Source of the DNA: Haematococcus lacustris
Taxonomy: Eukaryota; Chlorophyta; Chlorophyceae; Chlamydomonadales; Haematococcaceae
Assembly: GCA_030144725.1 (NCBI GenBank)
Contig: JASKMD010000015.1
Location: forward strand, 3,477,425-3,541,424
Reading direction: 5' to 3'
Length of the DNA stretch: 64,000 nt
Under the pieces are notes generated by a model that was not told the DNA's origin, made no database searches, and saw nothing but the letters and a program-made list of their open reading frames with translations. Shown piece after piece: positions 10,900 to 22,735 of this stretch. Numbering within the stretch: the first letter of the stretch is position 1; each line of letters starts with the position of its first letter. Both the position numbers and the translations under genes were made by a program.

Positions 10900-13800
10900 C
10901 TGCCAGACGGCCGTTGGAGTGTGGAGTTCCAGGGGCTGCCCCCCATTGTGGCTGACGCTGCGGGACTGACGCTGTGCCCTGCGCCAGGTGACGCTCACCG
11001 CTCCCTACCCCCCCGCCACCCCCCACCCCCCACCCTTCTGTAGCCGCTTGAACCTATTGGCCCTACTGTAGCCTTGAAGATGAAGAACTGCCTGGTCCCT
11101 ACCCCCCGCCCCTTACCCCCTACCCCCCTACCCCCCGCCCCCTCCTAGACCCCCCAGGCCCCTCTGTAGCCTTGACGATGAAGAAGCGCCTGGCGGCTCA
11201 CCCTCACCCTCACACTGCCTGCTCGACCTCTTGCCTCCTTCCACCTCGCCACCCTCACACCCTGCAAGTCTGACCCCTAACACCTTCACTCCGTCTTAAC
11301 TCCCTGTCCACCCTCCTACCCCCACACTCTACCGCCCTCTACCACCCTTCCCTCCCTGTCCACCCTCCCATCCCCTACACACGCTCCACACCCACCTCCC
11401 GCCCTCCCTCCCATACCCTCTACCCTCCCTGTTGCAAGCTGCTGACCCAATCATTGCTGGCTATCCAATCATCTCTTCCTCTTCCTCTCCCTCTCCCCCT
11501 CCCTCTCCCCCTCCCCCTCCCCCTCCCCCTCCCCCTCCCCCTCCCCCTCCCCCTCCCCCTCCCCCTCCCCCTCCCCCTCCCCCTCCCCCTCCCCCTCCCC
11601 CTCCCCCTCCCCCTCCCCCTCCCCCTCCCCCTCCCCCTCCCCCACCTGTCCCACCTCCACACCGTGTCCCTCCCCTCCCCTGCAGGCCTGCGTTTTCAGT
11701 ACCATGCCAACAGTCGCTGCGTAAGCGGCAGCCTGCCAGACGGGAGCAGGCTGCTGGTGGCGGGCTCCGTGGCCGCCTTCCTGCCCCACCCCACCCACTC
11801 CCTCGGCGCTGAGCAGCTTGCACACAGTCTGCAGGTGAGGGCGGGGGGCTGGGGGGGAGGGGGTCAGATGGAGGGTGCAGGGTAATGAGGTGAGGGGCTG
11901 CCCGGGCTCCCTCTCCCCCACAGGTTGCCACCAGGCCAGCCTGCCAGCCTAGCTGTTGTTCTAAACAGTGCCGGTGTTTCTGCAGCCCAGCCCGCCCCCC
12001 CTGCCTGCTGACACCCAGCCCGCCCCCCCTGCCTGCTGACACCCAGCCCGCCCCCCCTGCCTGCTGACACCCAGCCCGCCCCTCCTGCCTGCTGACACCC
12101 AGCCCGCCCCCCCCTGCCTGCTGACACCCAGCCCGCCCCCCCCTGCCTGCTGACACCCAGCCCGCCCCCCCCCTGCCTGTTCAGGGCCTGGCCACTGAGG
12201 GCCCCTTGGACTTAGCCGCCCTGGCTTCCTCTCCAGGGGTGGCCGGCGCCGCCTTGTTCGACCTGGTCTCCGGAGCAGCTTCCCTGTCCTCCCCCACGCC
12301 CCCCCCACTCCCCCCCTCCGCAGCCGCAGCCGCCACAACTGACACAGCGCCCCCACCGCTGCCTGGCCAAGGCACCGGCTTCAGCCTGCCGCCTGGGGGG
12401 CTGCAAGACGTGCAGACGCAGCTGCTGTGGCCACCTGCCCCTCCCCTGAGGACGGTGGTCTACCCAGATCCTCCGCCACCCCCCCCCACCTCCACCCCCC
12501 CCACCACCCCTAGACAGTGACGAGGTACGGGGCGGGATGGAAGGGGTGGGGGCAGGGAGAGGGTGGGGGGCGCAGGGGGGCGGGGTCAAACACCCCACCT
12601 CCGCCTTCCCCTGTCCCTGGTGCTACTGACCCATCTCATCCATCTCATCTCTACTCATCACAACACAACTCGTTCCATCTCATATCACACGACTCCTTGA
12701 GTACAGCTGTCGACATCACTCATCCACTAACCAACTCAACTCATCTGTACTCAACTCAATTCAAATCAACATTAATCGAATCAGCTCACGCCTTCTCACA
12801 CCACACCTTGGGTACAGCTGTCGACATCACCCACCCACCCACGCCCACAGCTCAGTAACCCCACCGCACACCTTGCAGGCACTCACCTACTGCAGGCACC
12901 CCCCACCCCCCACCCTCTACCACTGCCTCCACTGCCACCCCCTCTTGTCCACCTGCCTGCCCCTCCCTTCTGCCTCAGGACGAGGATGAGCGCCCCCCTC
13001 CGCCCCCCCCTCCGCCCCCGCCCCCCCTTCCCCCCCCCCCTCATCACCCAGCACCCCATCGCCCCAGGGGTGCCGCCCCGTCTCTTCGTCATCTTCCCCT
13101 CTGGCCACGGCTACGAGATCCTGGACGGGGCAGTGGTGTCTGAGGCAGCTGCCAAAGCCGCCGCACGGCCCGGCACCATGCTCGACACCCAGCCCCTGAA
13201 CGGCGGGGCGGAGCCAGGTGCTGTGGTGCGCAGCTTCCTGCAGCAGCTGCCCCCCGCGGAGCCGGTGCTGACGCCCTTGGTGGTGGGGGCCACGGCCTGG
13301 GCTCAGCGCTTCGACCCCCTGGCCACAGAGCTGCTGCCTGCTCTGAAGCGCCCCTCTCTCGCCATGCCGCCAGCAGCCATGGCGTCGTTGCAACAGCTGG
13401 GGGAGCTGGCAATGGCGGGTGGGTGCATAGTGGCCAGGGGCAGGAGGGAGAGGTCGGGGGGAGGGGGGCTGCAGGGCGGTGGGCAGTGCCCAAGGGGTGG
13501 TGCCTCAGGGGGCAGGGAGGTGCTTGGCGGGTGCTCTGCTGGACGGAGAGAGGCAGGAGGACAGCAGCGGGAGGGCGGGATGGGCCATGAGACCACTCAT
13601 CAGTCCAAGCTGTCGTCGTGCAGGCTGGATGGGGGGTATGCAAGCAAGCAGTCACCCGTCAGATGTGATTGGGGCATGCAAGCAAGCAACCACTCACCAG
13701 CCAGATGTTTGACACATAATTACACTAGTGGGTGGCTGGGGAAGCGGATGGGGAGGGGGAGGGGGTGGGGTAGTATAGGCTCCCACTATTGGGTGGGTGA

Positions 13801-16800
13801 TGGAGGATGGGGAGGAGGTGACGAGCAGGGTGCCGACCGGGGTGCTGACCGGGGTGCTGGCGTTACATTCCTGCAGGACCCAACGATGGTCCGCTGCCTT
13901 ACTCCGCGTACCAGTACATGCCCCGCGTCATCGCGTACGAGCCCCCTGCCCCTCCGCGAGTGTCGCAGCTGCCCGTGCTGTTGTACCGCGAGTTCGTCGA
14001 GCTGCCCGTCATAGAGCCGACCACGGCGGACGCAATCCGCGCAGCCATCCGGGCCGCTGACCAGGTACGACGGACGGCCAGCTAACGAAGCCAGCCCAGA
14101 CAGCTACCGCCTGCCTTAGGATATTTCAGAAATGTCACCCACCTAGGGCCGACCACACCCTCCTGGCCAGAGATCTGATCAGGAAAGGGTGAAGGGTTGC
14201 TCCCCTTGGGCGTGCACGCCTGCATGGGGGGGGGGGGCGCTCTCATTGCAGTTCCCCTTGAGCGCCCCTTATAGCTTACCTAGTAGCCAGGGACCTGATT
14301 AAGCAGCTGGTGGTCTCACCGTAGGTGATCTAAGTGCTGGTGGCTCAACCGCCGGTGGTCTGACTGCTGGTCGTCTAACTGCCGGTGGTCAGCAGCTGAA
14401 GCTGGCAATTGCACTTGCATCTGCCCATCTTGTTGTTTATGGTGGTGGCCATGATCAGCTATATAGCCTGGGCTAGGCTGGGGTTTTCGGCAAGCCAGGG
14501 GGGTGGAACCGGTCTTGGACTGACTTTGGAGGTTTAAGGGGTTTAAGAAGTTTTAAATCAGCTTGCCAGCACTGTACAGCATGCTCCATTCACTGTCATC
14601 ATGATCAGCATCACATGGCGTCTGCCAAGATTAGCGCTGCTGCAGACTCAGGGCAGCAGCAGCAAAGTCATGTGGCTTCCAGCAAGAATCACGACTGGCC
14701 TAGGGCCTAGTCTAGCCACACCTTCAGCTCCAAGGCTGTGCCAGCTGCGCCTGCCAAACCACATGCTGAAGGCAAGCAACACGACCCCACTGCCACCACT
14801 GACCTCTGACAATACCGTAGTGATACGCCCTGTTGGTGATACGCTGATTTGGTGAAACCCGAAAAAACGGTCCCAAAGGCCCTATTGGCACATATTTGGT
14901 GACAGCGCCTGGCTCAAACATTGAAGTGATACATGTTTGGTGCCTCCCTATTCTCAATACATATACGACGCCAGAGTGATGGTGAACTTGAGGGGGCTCC
15001 TACGAATTTGGTGACAACCGCATCTCATACCAATGGTGATACAATTTGGGGACGAATTGATTTGGTGAAATCACCAACAGGGCGTATCACTACGGTACTC
15101 ACATTGATTATGTTTTGAGGTGTATGCAACATGCTGGGGTAGCTTGTTGTTACACACCAGTAGCTTGTTGTTACACACCAGTGTTGTTTTCTCGTTTTGC
15201 CCAGATGCACGACTCATAGCTAGGAGTGATATGGCCCAGGTTCATGCTCCCAAGTTGAGAGCTCGACCAAACTTGGCTCAGGTCAAAAGTCATGGTTCAG
15301 GTTGAAACGAAATCACCACATAATTGCAGGTCAAAGATCATATATTTAATTGCAATGCACGGTCATGCAGTTTGCATAGCAACTGTTTCACAGCGCAAAA
15401 CTAGCTCTTTTCATGGCGTTTCATAGCCAACGCTATGTACACCGCTAGAAGAAAACACTGGTGCACACTGCCTGCTGGCAGCCATCCTCAGTGTGCACAC
15501 ACAATACTGCCAAGCCAGTGCTGCTCAAGTGTGACCCACATGCTGCTACCGCCAGTGGACCAGGTTCAGTCCACATCTTCCACGTGCTGGACCCGCTGCT
15601 GACGCCTGGCTGGCCCCTTGTGGTGTGCCCGGCATTGCCTGCAGGCAGCTGCTCTGATAGAGGAGGGCCAGACGCGCGCTGTGCCCCACGCTGACCTGCG
15701 GCCTGAAGGCGCTCAGCTGCAGGAGGAGGAGGTGCTGGAGCAGGTGGGCGTAGCCAGTGGTCATGGTCCTGGCGGGACTCCCTGTGCGCATAGTAATGAT
15801 AACGGCGACGGTGATGTGTTCAGCTGCCGCACGCTTGTATTGGGCAGGAGGTAGCAGCTGCTTAGTGGTGTGGGGACAAGGGGGTGTGGTGATCCTGTAA
15901 GAACTGGTGAGCTGCATGCGGTGATGACACATCAGGGCAGCTGACGTGTCCAGTTGCCAGGTGGCTGGAAGCTGCTTGGCCGCCAGGGTGGATGCGTGGC
16001 CAGGGTGGATCCTTGGGCGTTTGGCCTCAAGCATTGGGTCTTCAGCGGGAGCTGTCAGCCATCCAGCTGTTCTGTGGCTGTCCCAAGGCTACCAGGGCTC
16101 TGCAGCAAAGCGTGCAAGGCAGGGCACCAGACAAGACAGATAAGGCGAGTTCAGGTCACGTCAAACACTGACAATAGGAATGCTCGCTGCATCATGGTGC
16201 GTGTGTGTATGCGTGCTGGGCAACCTGCTCCAGATCCTGGCCCTGCAAGACGGAGCGCGGCGGGTGGGTGAACGCTCCGCCGCCGCGGTGGCAGCCGCCG
16301 CGCGCAGTGTAGCAGAGGCCGACATGGAAGCCACAACGCAAGCTGCGGACGCCATCGCGGCAGCGGCGGCTGAGGCCGCAGCAGTGGAGAAGCAGCGCAA
16401 GCCCTGGCCTCCCAAGGTGCAGCTGGGGAGATGTGGGAGCACTGGCCAGCTGAGCAGCTATCATACTCCGCTGCTGCACCCGCCCTGATCCCTTGACACA
16501 TTGGCAGCACCTTCAAAAGTTCCGCCCCTCCTGACCTGACATGCTCCGCCCCTCTCAGCACAGTCCAGCCCTCCCTCTCACCCTCTCTCACCCCTTTCCC
16601 TTTCCTCCTTCCTCCCCACTTGCCTCCTGCCCCTTCACCTTTTGCCCCTCTCCCACTCACTGTTTTCCTCCTCACTCCTCCCTGCCTAGCTAGATCTAGC
16701 TCACCCTTGCCCACTCCTCCACCAGGTCGCTCCCTTCGACACCACACCCAAGCGCCCAGCAGAGGGTGGGGTGCTGAAGTATTGGGAGGCGGAGGAGGGG

Positions 16801-18058
16801 CTGGTGGCGCGCACCACGGACCCCCTGCTGCGGGACAACGTGGTCATCACCCGGGCCACCCTGCCGCCCCGGCTGCAGCCCCCCCTTGCTGCACGCTCTG
16901 CTGCCTCCCCTGGTCTCCCATCACAGGTGGGCCCTACCTGCTGCTGTGCCTGGCAGGGAGGGGTGGGGGAGGAGGGGCATATGGCAAGGGGTGGGTAGGG
17001 AGGAGGGAAGGGTTGGCAGGGGGTATGTAGGGGAGGAGGGGAGCAGGGTGGGTTTTAGAGCAGTGCGGTAAGAAGGGGTGAGGGAGGAGGGGGGCAGGGG
17101 GATGGGAGAGGGGGGATGTGGGGAAGGGTAGCAAGATGGGCAGCAAAGGGCAAGTAGCAGTTATTGAGAGGGGGTGATGCAGTATGTCCAGCCTCACATG
17201 TGTCTCTTGCTGCAGGCAGTGGCAGGAGTCTACTTCTCCCACCGTGCTAGCAAGCCCCAGCAAGCCACGGGCACGGTAGCCTCATCGGCAGTCCAACACC
17301 AGGACCCCAGCAGCCTGTACAGCACCGGCCTCACCGACCGTCAAGCTCCTGTGCCTGAAGCCAGTGAGACAGCGCAGCCTGCACAGATCGCACAGGCGCA
17401 GCAGTACCCCGAAGACGCATCAAACCATCCACAGGCTGCGGAGGCAAAGCCCCCGCCCAGCGTCCGCGCACCGATTTACGATGTGTACGGACAGCCCCGC
17501 GTCCTGCCGCCCCCGCTGCCTCGCGCATACCGAGCCGACGAGGCACCGGTTGCGTTGAATGAGCGGCACATCGAGGCGGAGGGCACGGTGTTCAAGCTGC
17601 CTGGCACACGCACCGTGTCGGGCAGTTTGCTGCGCGCCAGCGGCAAGGCCTCTAAGCAGTTCTCACTCACGCCCTCACACTTGCACTTTGGGGCGGTGCC
17701 GCTGGGGGGCGTGGTGCACCGCACTGCCCGCCTACGCAATACGTCGACAGGCTCGGGTAGGTTCCACGTGGAGCGCCCAGCGTTGCCGCTGCGCTGCATT
17801 TTCAAACCCGGACCACTGGCGGCAGGAATGGAGGCCGTGCTGACCGTGGAGTTTGTCGCTGAGGCGCTGGGCGACTTCGTAGGTGAGCTGGTCGTGCGCA
17901 GTGAGCTCAACGTCCTAGTGCTCAGCGTGTCGGCGAAGGTGGTCGACGCGCCGGCCCCGGCACTACCTCGCGGCAACAAGCCAGCGCAGCCAGCAGGACC
18001 TGATGTCCCTGTCCTGAACGAGGACTTGACACTGGATGAGATGCAACGCGCTTTGTAG
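10900..18058 (+). CDS. PF6: PF6/SPAG17-like central-pair protein, C-terminal part
   Basis: Family role: PF6/SPAG17 is a large Ala/Pro-rich protein of the C1a projection of the ciliary central pair, required for motility. Exons: 10900-10987, 11686-11834, 12185-about 12534, 12979-13418, 13877-14064, 15645-15743, 16234-16416, 16726-16926, 17216-18058; about 845 residues. The first exon starts at the gap. Visible features: short degenerate PDG/PSG units ([24 protein letters not shown]), Ala-rich helical stretches, [10 protein letters not shown], and a C-terminal immunoglobulin-like/ASH domain in the last exon ([17 protein letters not shown] ... [18 protein letters not shown]) resembling the SPAG17 C-terminus. 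From 13877 on, all phases agree. Exon 12185-12534 meets an in-frame stop at 12518 and enters 12979 out of phase, next to long poly-C runs, so a homopolymer length error is likely. Most of the N-terminal protein lies in or beyond the gap. Confidence 0.75.
11495..11644. repeat. (CCCCCT)n hexamer array in PF6-like intron
   Basis: About 25 tandem CCCCCT hexamers lie just before the exon at 11686. Pro, Leu-Pro, Gly and Gly-Glu frames through it are artefacts. A very similar array occurs at 62361-62512 in the USP10-like gene. Confidence 0.9.
11990..12180. repeat. 28-nt minisatellite in PF6-like intron
   Basis: Seven copies of a 28-nt unit containing CTGCTGACACCCAGCCCGCC fill the end of intron 11835-12184. 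Copies differ in the length of the C run. Confidence 0.85.
14813..15097. mobile_element. 285-bp MITE with perfect 28-bp terminal inverted repeats and TA ends
   Basis: The ends are perfect inverted repeats of 28 bp: the left starts TACCGTAGTGATACGCCCTG and the right ends with its reverse complement, finishing CACTACGGTA. If the outermost TA is the duplicated target dinucleotide, this is a Tc1/mariner-type MITE with CCGTAGTG termini. The interior holds repeated TTTGGTGA and GGTGATAC motifs and no ORF of note. It sits in intron 14065-15644 of the PF6-like gene. Confidence 0.8.
15179..15460 (-). mobile_element. hAT-like MITE, copy B (inside PF6-like intron)
   Basis: A second copy of the family at 2229-2500, in the opposite orientation. 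The ends are CAGTGTTGTTTTCT and, on the other strand, CAGTGTTTTCTTC, an imperfect terminal inverted repeat. The flanking 8-mers ttacacac (15171-15178) and gtgcacac (15461-15468) match at 6 of 8 positions, as a decayed hAT target duplication would. A 21-bp tandem duplication (agcttgttgttacacaccag) lies just before it. Confidence 0.65.
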
Positions 18059-18318
18059 CTAACGCACAAGTACACGAACTAGCTTATATGAGGGAAGGGC
18101 AGGGCGATCGGGCAGGAGGGGTTTGAGGGCTGCGAGACGATCATGAAGCAACATGCAACCAACGGAGGCTGTGTCCTGTTTAGGCCACAGATACCCGCAG
18201 TATCCGGAACATCAGGCGGCTGTATGTGCTTGCAATGTGCTGCATAGCACGCAGCCCGTTGTATCGCGGCCCTACATATGGTTCGACAGCTGCGACGGCC
18301 ACACACGATGCCACATCA
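18059..18318. other. PF6-like 3' UTR and intergenic sequence
   Basis: No gene is seen here. The 14-bp target of the LINE (tccgatgtcaatgg, 18319-18332) closes this stretch. Confidence 0.5.
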
Positions 18319-18332
18319 TCCGATGTCAATGG

Positions 18333-21300
18333 TGATGATGTGGCTTACACCGCTTAAGCCGTCAGCCGTTAGGCTGCTAGGCCGCCCTCCCCCTCTAGGG
18401 GTTCGGGACTTTCTGTAACGCACTTCAAAGCAAGGTGCACAAACAAAGGTGCACATGGGCTCAAAATGAAGTCATGCAAATTCTCATTATTGTTCTGTAG
18501 AGTCATGGCAAACTCCGGCTGCTCCCTGATGGAACTCGTGGCAGTGCACTCAAAGATGAAATGCATGGCGTCATCCACTACCCCCTCTGTGCATCTGGTG
18601 CATGTGCGATCAATGAAAGTTACCCCCTCAAACCGAGCCTTCTCCACCCCCAGACCGCTGTTGCCTAACCTGAACCTAGTCAAGCTCGTGCGAACTTCTG
18701 TAGATAGCTGTCTGTTAAGCAGGTGTGGTGCCATGTGATTGATGCCAATGCCGTCCCCATGCTTGAACCATGCAGCATACGAACATCTCTCCCGATGCAC
18801 CGTCTCAGGCAATCTAGGGTCTCCCTCAAACCCAACCCAACGCCTCCCCCACCTCTCGAGCCACTTCACTTCCATAGCCTTGGTGCCTAGGACCATGTCC
18901 GGGCTCAAGGTGAACTCACCCCCCATCAGCTCTCTGGCGGCAAGCTGGAACTGAGCACTCCAGCTGGCCTGGCAACCCCTGCCTAACTCCACATCTGCCT
19001 TGATGACCCTCATTAGCAGGTCACTGTGGGATAGTTTGGCAGTGTTCCAGAACTTGCATGCAGCCCTAAGCCAGTAAAGTTGGAGGGGCAGCTGCCCCAA
19101 CTCATGCAGCACCATCAGGCCTGACACTGAGCCACGTACCCTGGCAGCAAACCTGAGAAAGCTGAGCATGCGTGTTTGCACTGGGTTGGAGAGCTGCATA
19201 CCGTGCCCAAGGAAGGCAGTGCCCCATACCTGGCTGCCATACAGCCCTAAGGGGAGCACAAACGCTCTAATGGGGTGACACAGGGCATAGGGATCATGCA
19301 GGACCCCATACTCTCTAGCACGCTTGCACGCCTGGCGCATGGCGAGGAACATGCCAGCCCTCATATGAGAGGCAGCAAAAGCAGGGGTGGCGCTGGGGTT
19401 GAAGTGCATGCCTAAGTACTTGAACTCCCTCACCACAGGCAGGATCTCATGCTTGTACCGAATGCTAGGTGCTGCTGTTTGTGAGTTGCCATTGAAGACC
19501 ATCACCTTTGACTTGCCCACATTGACTGTAAGGTGTTTCCTGTCTGCAAAGCCTTGAAGCTGGCAGACCAGCCGCTGCAGCCCGTGGGACGAGGTGCTCA
19601 CCAGGGTCAGGTCATCAGCATACATGAAGTGGGTGACAGGTGTGCCTTGCACCCTCACAGCATCAACAGGACCCAGGAACTCCTTACTAATGTCGTGAAC
19701 ATAGAGAGCAAACAGGAGTGGGCTGATGGGGCAGCCTTGCTTGACACCTTGGTCCGGAATCACTGGGGGGGTGCGGTGGGGGCCATCTATCAGCACATAG
19801 CTATCATCCCTATACAGACCCTCCAGGCAGGCAAGCAAGGGTTGTGGCAGCTTGACCCCAACCCGCAAGTCAATGAAGGCAGTGTAAAGCTTGCGGTGCT
19901 TGGCATCTGCGCTAGCCTTTTGAGCGTGGACAAGATGGCGCAGAATGAACATGGGTTGCATGGTGCTGCGTCCCGGGATGAACCCAAACTGCTCAGCTGG
20001 CAGCACTTTGTGTGTCATGCACCAGGCAGTCAGCACGTGCCGCAAGACGTTAGCATACAGGCGGTACAACACACTACTCACAGCAAGCATTCTGTACTTG
20101 TTGGGGTCTGTGGGGTCTGTGTCCTTGAAGAGGGGGCTGATCCTAGCTACCTTCCAAGCCGCAGGGATATTCCCAGTGCGCATCATGCTGTGAAACCATG
20201 TGGCAAGCAGAGGGAGCAACAAGTATGTGGTAACACCCTCCTCAACTGTGCGGGCGTGCTTGATGAAGGGGGCTGGGACCCCATCCAGGCCAGGTGCTGT
20301 GTCATTGTTGAGTTCACGAAGTTGTGCTTGAACAATGGATGTGATGTTGTCAAAATGGGGCAGCTCATAGGTAGGTGCATGTGTTGAGACAGGGGCAGGG
20401 GCAGGGACAGAGTGAGGTCTGCCTCTCCCAAGAGGGACGGCTTGCAAATGGGCAGGCACAGCTTGCCTGGTCCAGGCTGGCTCAGGGATCACATCAGGTG
20501 CTTCATGTGCCGCAATGGTGGTTGTGAAGTAGGCCTGCAGATGCTGATGCCACTTGTCAATGGGAACCATGGACTGCTGGCGTGCGTGCTTGACTCGGAG
20601 CATCTTGAGTGCATCCCCAGGGTTGTGCTTGAGCATGTCTAGAAGCTTGGCAGCTCTGTGCTTGGACCACGCAGACTTAGCTCTCGCAACCAGCCTCCTA
20701 TAGGCCTGCTTTCTAGCCCTGTAAAGGTGCAAGGCCTCCCCGCTACGCAGAGCCTGCCAGAGTGCGGCTTTAGCCTCCTTGCATGACCGGTCAAACCAGG
20801 CAGGCTTAACTGTGGTGTGCTTGTCAACGCGTGCCAGCGGGCAGAGCCTTGGCTTGAGCATCCCCGCACTGCCCGCAGCCCGTGATATGATGTCATGCAC
20901 AAAGCGGTTGATGGAGTCAGGGTGTGTGCCTTGCTCAACAGCCTGCTGCACAGCCATGACCTCCTCTTCCAAGGCAATAAGGGCACCCACATACCGTGCA
21001 GCCTGATCTGGCTTCCATTGCAACTGTGGGCCAGTGTGGCAGTCAGCATTGCAGGTGTGAATGGGCGTAGTGGCTTGTGCTGGTGCCTTGAAAGACAGGG
21101 TGATGGGGGAGTGGTCAAACTCATGACAAGCGTCGGGAAAGGAAGATGTGTGGCTCAAAGAGTAAACCGACTCAGACATGATGATGTGCTCCGTGCGGGT
21201 GCTAGCTCTACAGGTGCGCTGCCCCATGTCCCCATGTCCCCTGCCGGTAGTGGCAACAAGGCCTGTAGCTGACAGCACGTCAATCAACTCCCTGCCCGCT

Positions 21301-21977
21301 TGGTTAGACTTGGCCGGGCCAATCCTAGGCACGCAAAGCTCCGGATGCTGCATGGACCAGCCATGGAGGTCACTTATCTCGCTTAGCTTGCCTAAATGAG
21401 AGTTCAGGTCACCCATCAGGAGGACATGTGGTGTGTGTGATGTAGCCTCCTGGAGCTCTAGCAGCAAGTGGTTGAAGTGCTCAGAGACATTGTGAGCGGG
21501 GGGTATGTAGCCCACACCCAGCAACACATCGCCCTCAAGCCCGCCAGCCTGACCGCCAGCCTGACCCTGCCAGCCTGACCCAAAGCAGCTGCATGGCACT
21601 ACTGGTGCGCCATAGCCTGGCGTGCCTGGCTAGCTCCTTGCGCAGCAGAAGGGCCACCCCCTGACCCGGCACCCCCTGACGTGAAACAGTAGTGTGAAAG
21701 GCACTATGGGTAGGGGCATGCTGCATGAACTCCGCTATCCTATTGCTGCGTGTCTCGCACAGAGCGATGACATCATGCTCGGCCACCAGCCTCCTAATAG
21801 CTGTGAACTTGACTGAGGTGGTGTCATGCTTAAGGCCATTCACATTGTGGACCGCTAACCTGAGCTCTCGAGGGGCGAGTCCCTAGCCCCGACCCTCTCC
21901 CACGCCCTGAGCCCCCACTGCCCTGAGCTTACCCGTAGGAGTCTCCCCAGACGCACCTAACCCCGCTTGATGCCTTG
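18333..21977 (-). mobile_element. LINE copy 1 (EEP endonuclease plus RT) with 14-bp target-site duplication
   Basis: A 3.6-kb non-LTR retrotransposon on the minus strand, flanked by perfect 14-bp direct repeats tccgatgtcaatgg at 18319-18332 and 21978-21991. Its 3' UTR of about 35 nt ends in a short (ATC)-like tail (complement of gatgatg at 18334-18340). The coding part has an apurinic-type endonuclease followed by a reverse transcriptase and a Cys/His-containing C-terminus. Intact flanking repeats mean the insertion is fairly recent. It landed beside an older relic of the same family (22066-22175). The 5' end has only about 130 nt before the endonuclease, so it may be 5'-truncated; no ORF1 is seen. 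Confidence 0.9.
18369..21877 (-). pseudogene. LINE endonuclease/reverse transcriptase, frameshifted and lacking RT motif A
   Basis: Reading on the minus strand, the endonuclease starts near 21860 (LAVHNVNGLKHD, ALCETRSN), changes frame near 21550-21595 and continues as an open frame to the stop at 18369-18371. The frame change coincides with three tandem copies of GTCAGGCTGGC, so a tandem expansion probably broke the frame. Endonuclease motifs: MGDLNSHLG and EFDHSPITL. RT motifs: APGLDGVPAPFI, FGFIPGRSTMQP, QGCPISPLLFALY, FMYADDLTLVS (catalytic YADD) and FKYLGM. A Cys/His cluster (TCTRCTEGVVDDAMHFIFEC) is near the end. Compared with LINE copy 2, an in-frame 48-nt deletion removes RT motif A and its catalytic Asp after AFID. 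The element is therefore predicted inactive despite its long open frame. Confidence 0.85.
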
Positions 21978-22065
21978 TCCGATGTCAATGGACATGCGAC
22001 ACATGGACTAACATCAACTCCACACCATCCAAAACAATAGTGATAACTTGCATGCCTTCGATTTC

Positions 22066-22175
22066 AGTCCCTGTGTACCTTTGTTTGTGCACCTAGCTTT
22101 GAAGTGCGCTGCAACAAGTCCCAAACCTTCCAAGAGGGGTGGTGGCGGCCAAGCAGCCTAACGAGGTCGTCATGA
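22066..22175 (+). mobile_element. Diverged LINE 3'-end relic
   Basis: The sequence beginning TACCTTTGTTTGTGCACC reads PLFVHLALKC followed by a Gly-rich end and stop (GGGGQAA), the same C-terminus as LINE copy 1 (PLFVHLALKC ... GEGGLAA) but about 20% diverged and on the opposite strand. It is an older truncated copy of the same family, or of a sister family. Confidence 0.7.
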
Positions 22176-22735
22176 TCAGCAATGCGCATAGATTCGGCTT
22201 CTTCTCGAGGACCACTCATGACATCAGGGCCAGCTGACTCTACATGGCTTTTTCACAGCCTACTCCGGAGTAAGGCCCTATACACAGCCATGAAGCGCGT
22301 CGCAAGAGGTCTCACACCTCTTACCAGGTTTGCCTGCACTACAACACATCCCTTCGCTGGCTACTGGACGGCTGCCCCTCCCACCCTCCCATACACCAGC
22401 ATATCACCGGCACCATACAACATGCAGTATGACACACCCTTGTCAACCCCGCCCTAGCACCAATGCCCCATCCGGCGCAAGCCTCCATACTGATGCCAAC
22501 AGGTCAACGCCTGAGCATAAGACTGGACCCAAAGGCTTTTGCTACTTGCATAGTCAAGCCACCCCACCTGTCACAGCTCAAGTCCCTTGCTAGTTGTGCT
22601 GGCATGAATGCTACAGCAGCAGCGGCTGCTCTGGGGTGCCCCCACACAGCTTCCCCCTCATGGCGATGTGTTTCACACCGCCTGAGCTGTCAGCCATCTC
22701 ACTCCTTGGCTGCTCTGAGTGGGGCGCACATGGGC
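22176..22735. other. Intergenic region, no gene recognised
   Basis: Lies between the LINE relic and the 3' end of the ND4L gene. Short open frames occur on the + strand but show no recognisable domain or splice-phase support. Confidence 0.4.

Noticed and set aside
11420..12156. Long Gly-Arg, Gly-Glu and poly-Gly/poly-Pro frames on both strands
   Set aside because: These are translations of the (CCCCCT)n array and the 28-nt minisatellite in PF6-like introns.
19533..20387. A 284-codon + strand frame opposite the LINE reverse transcriptase
   Set aside because: Antisense shadow of the RT reading frame; no domain, and the minus strand carries clear RT motifs.
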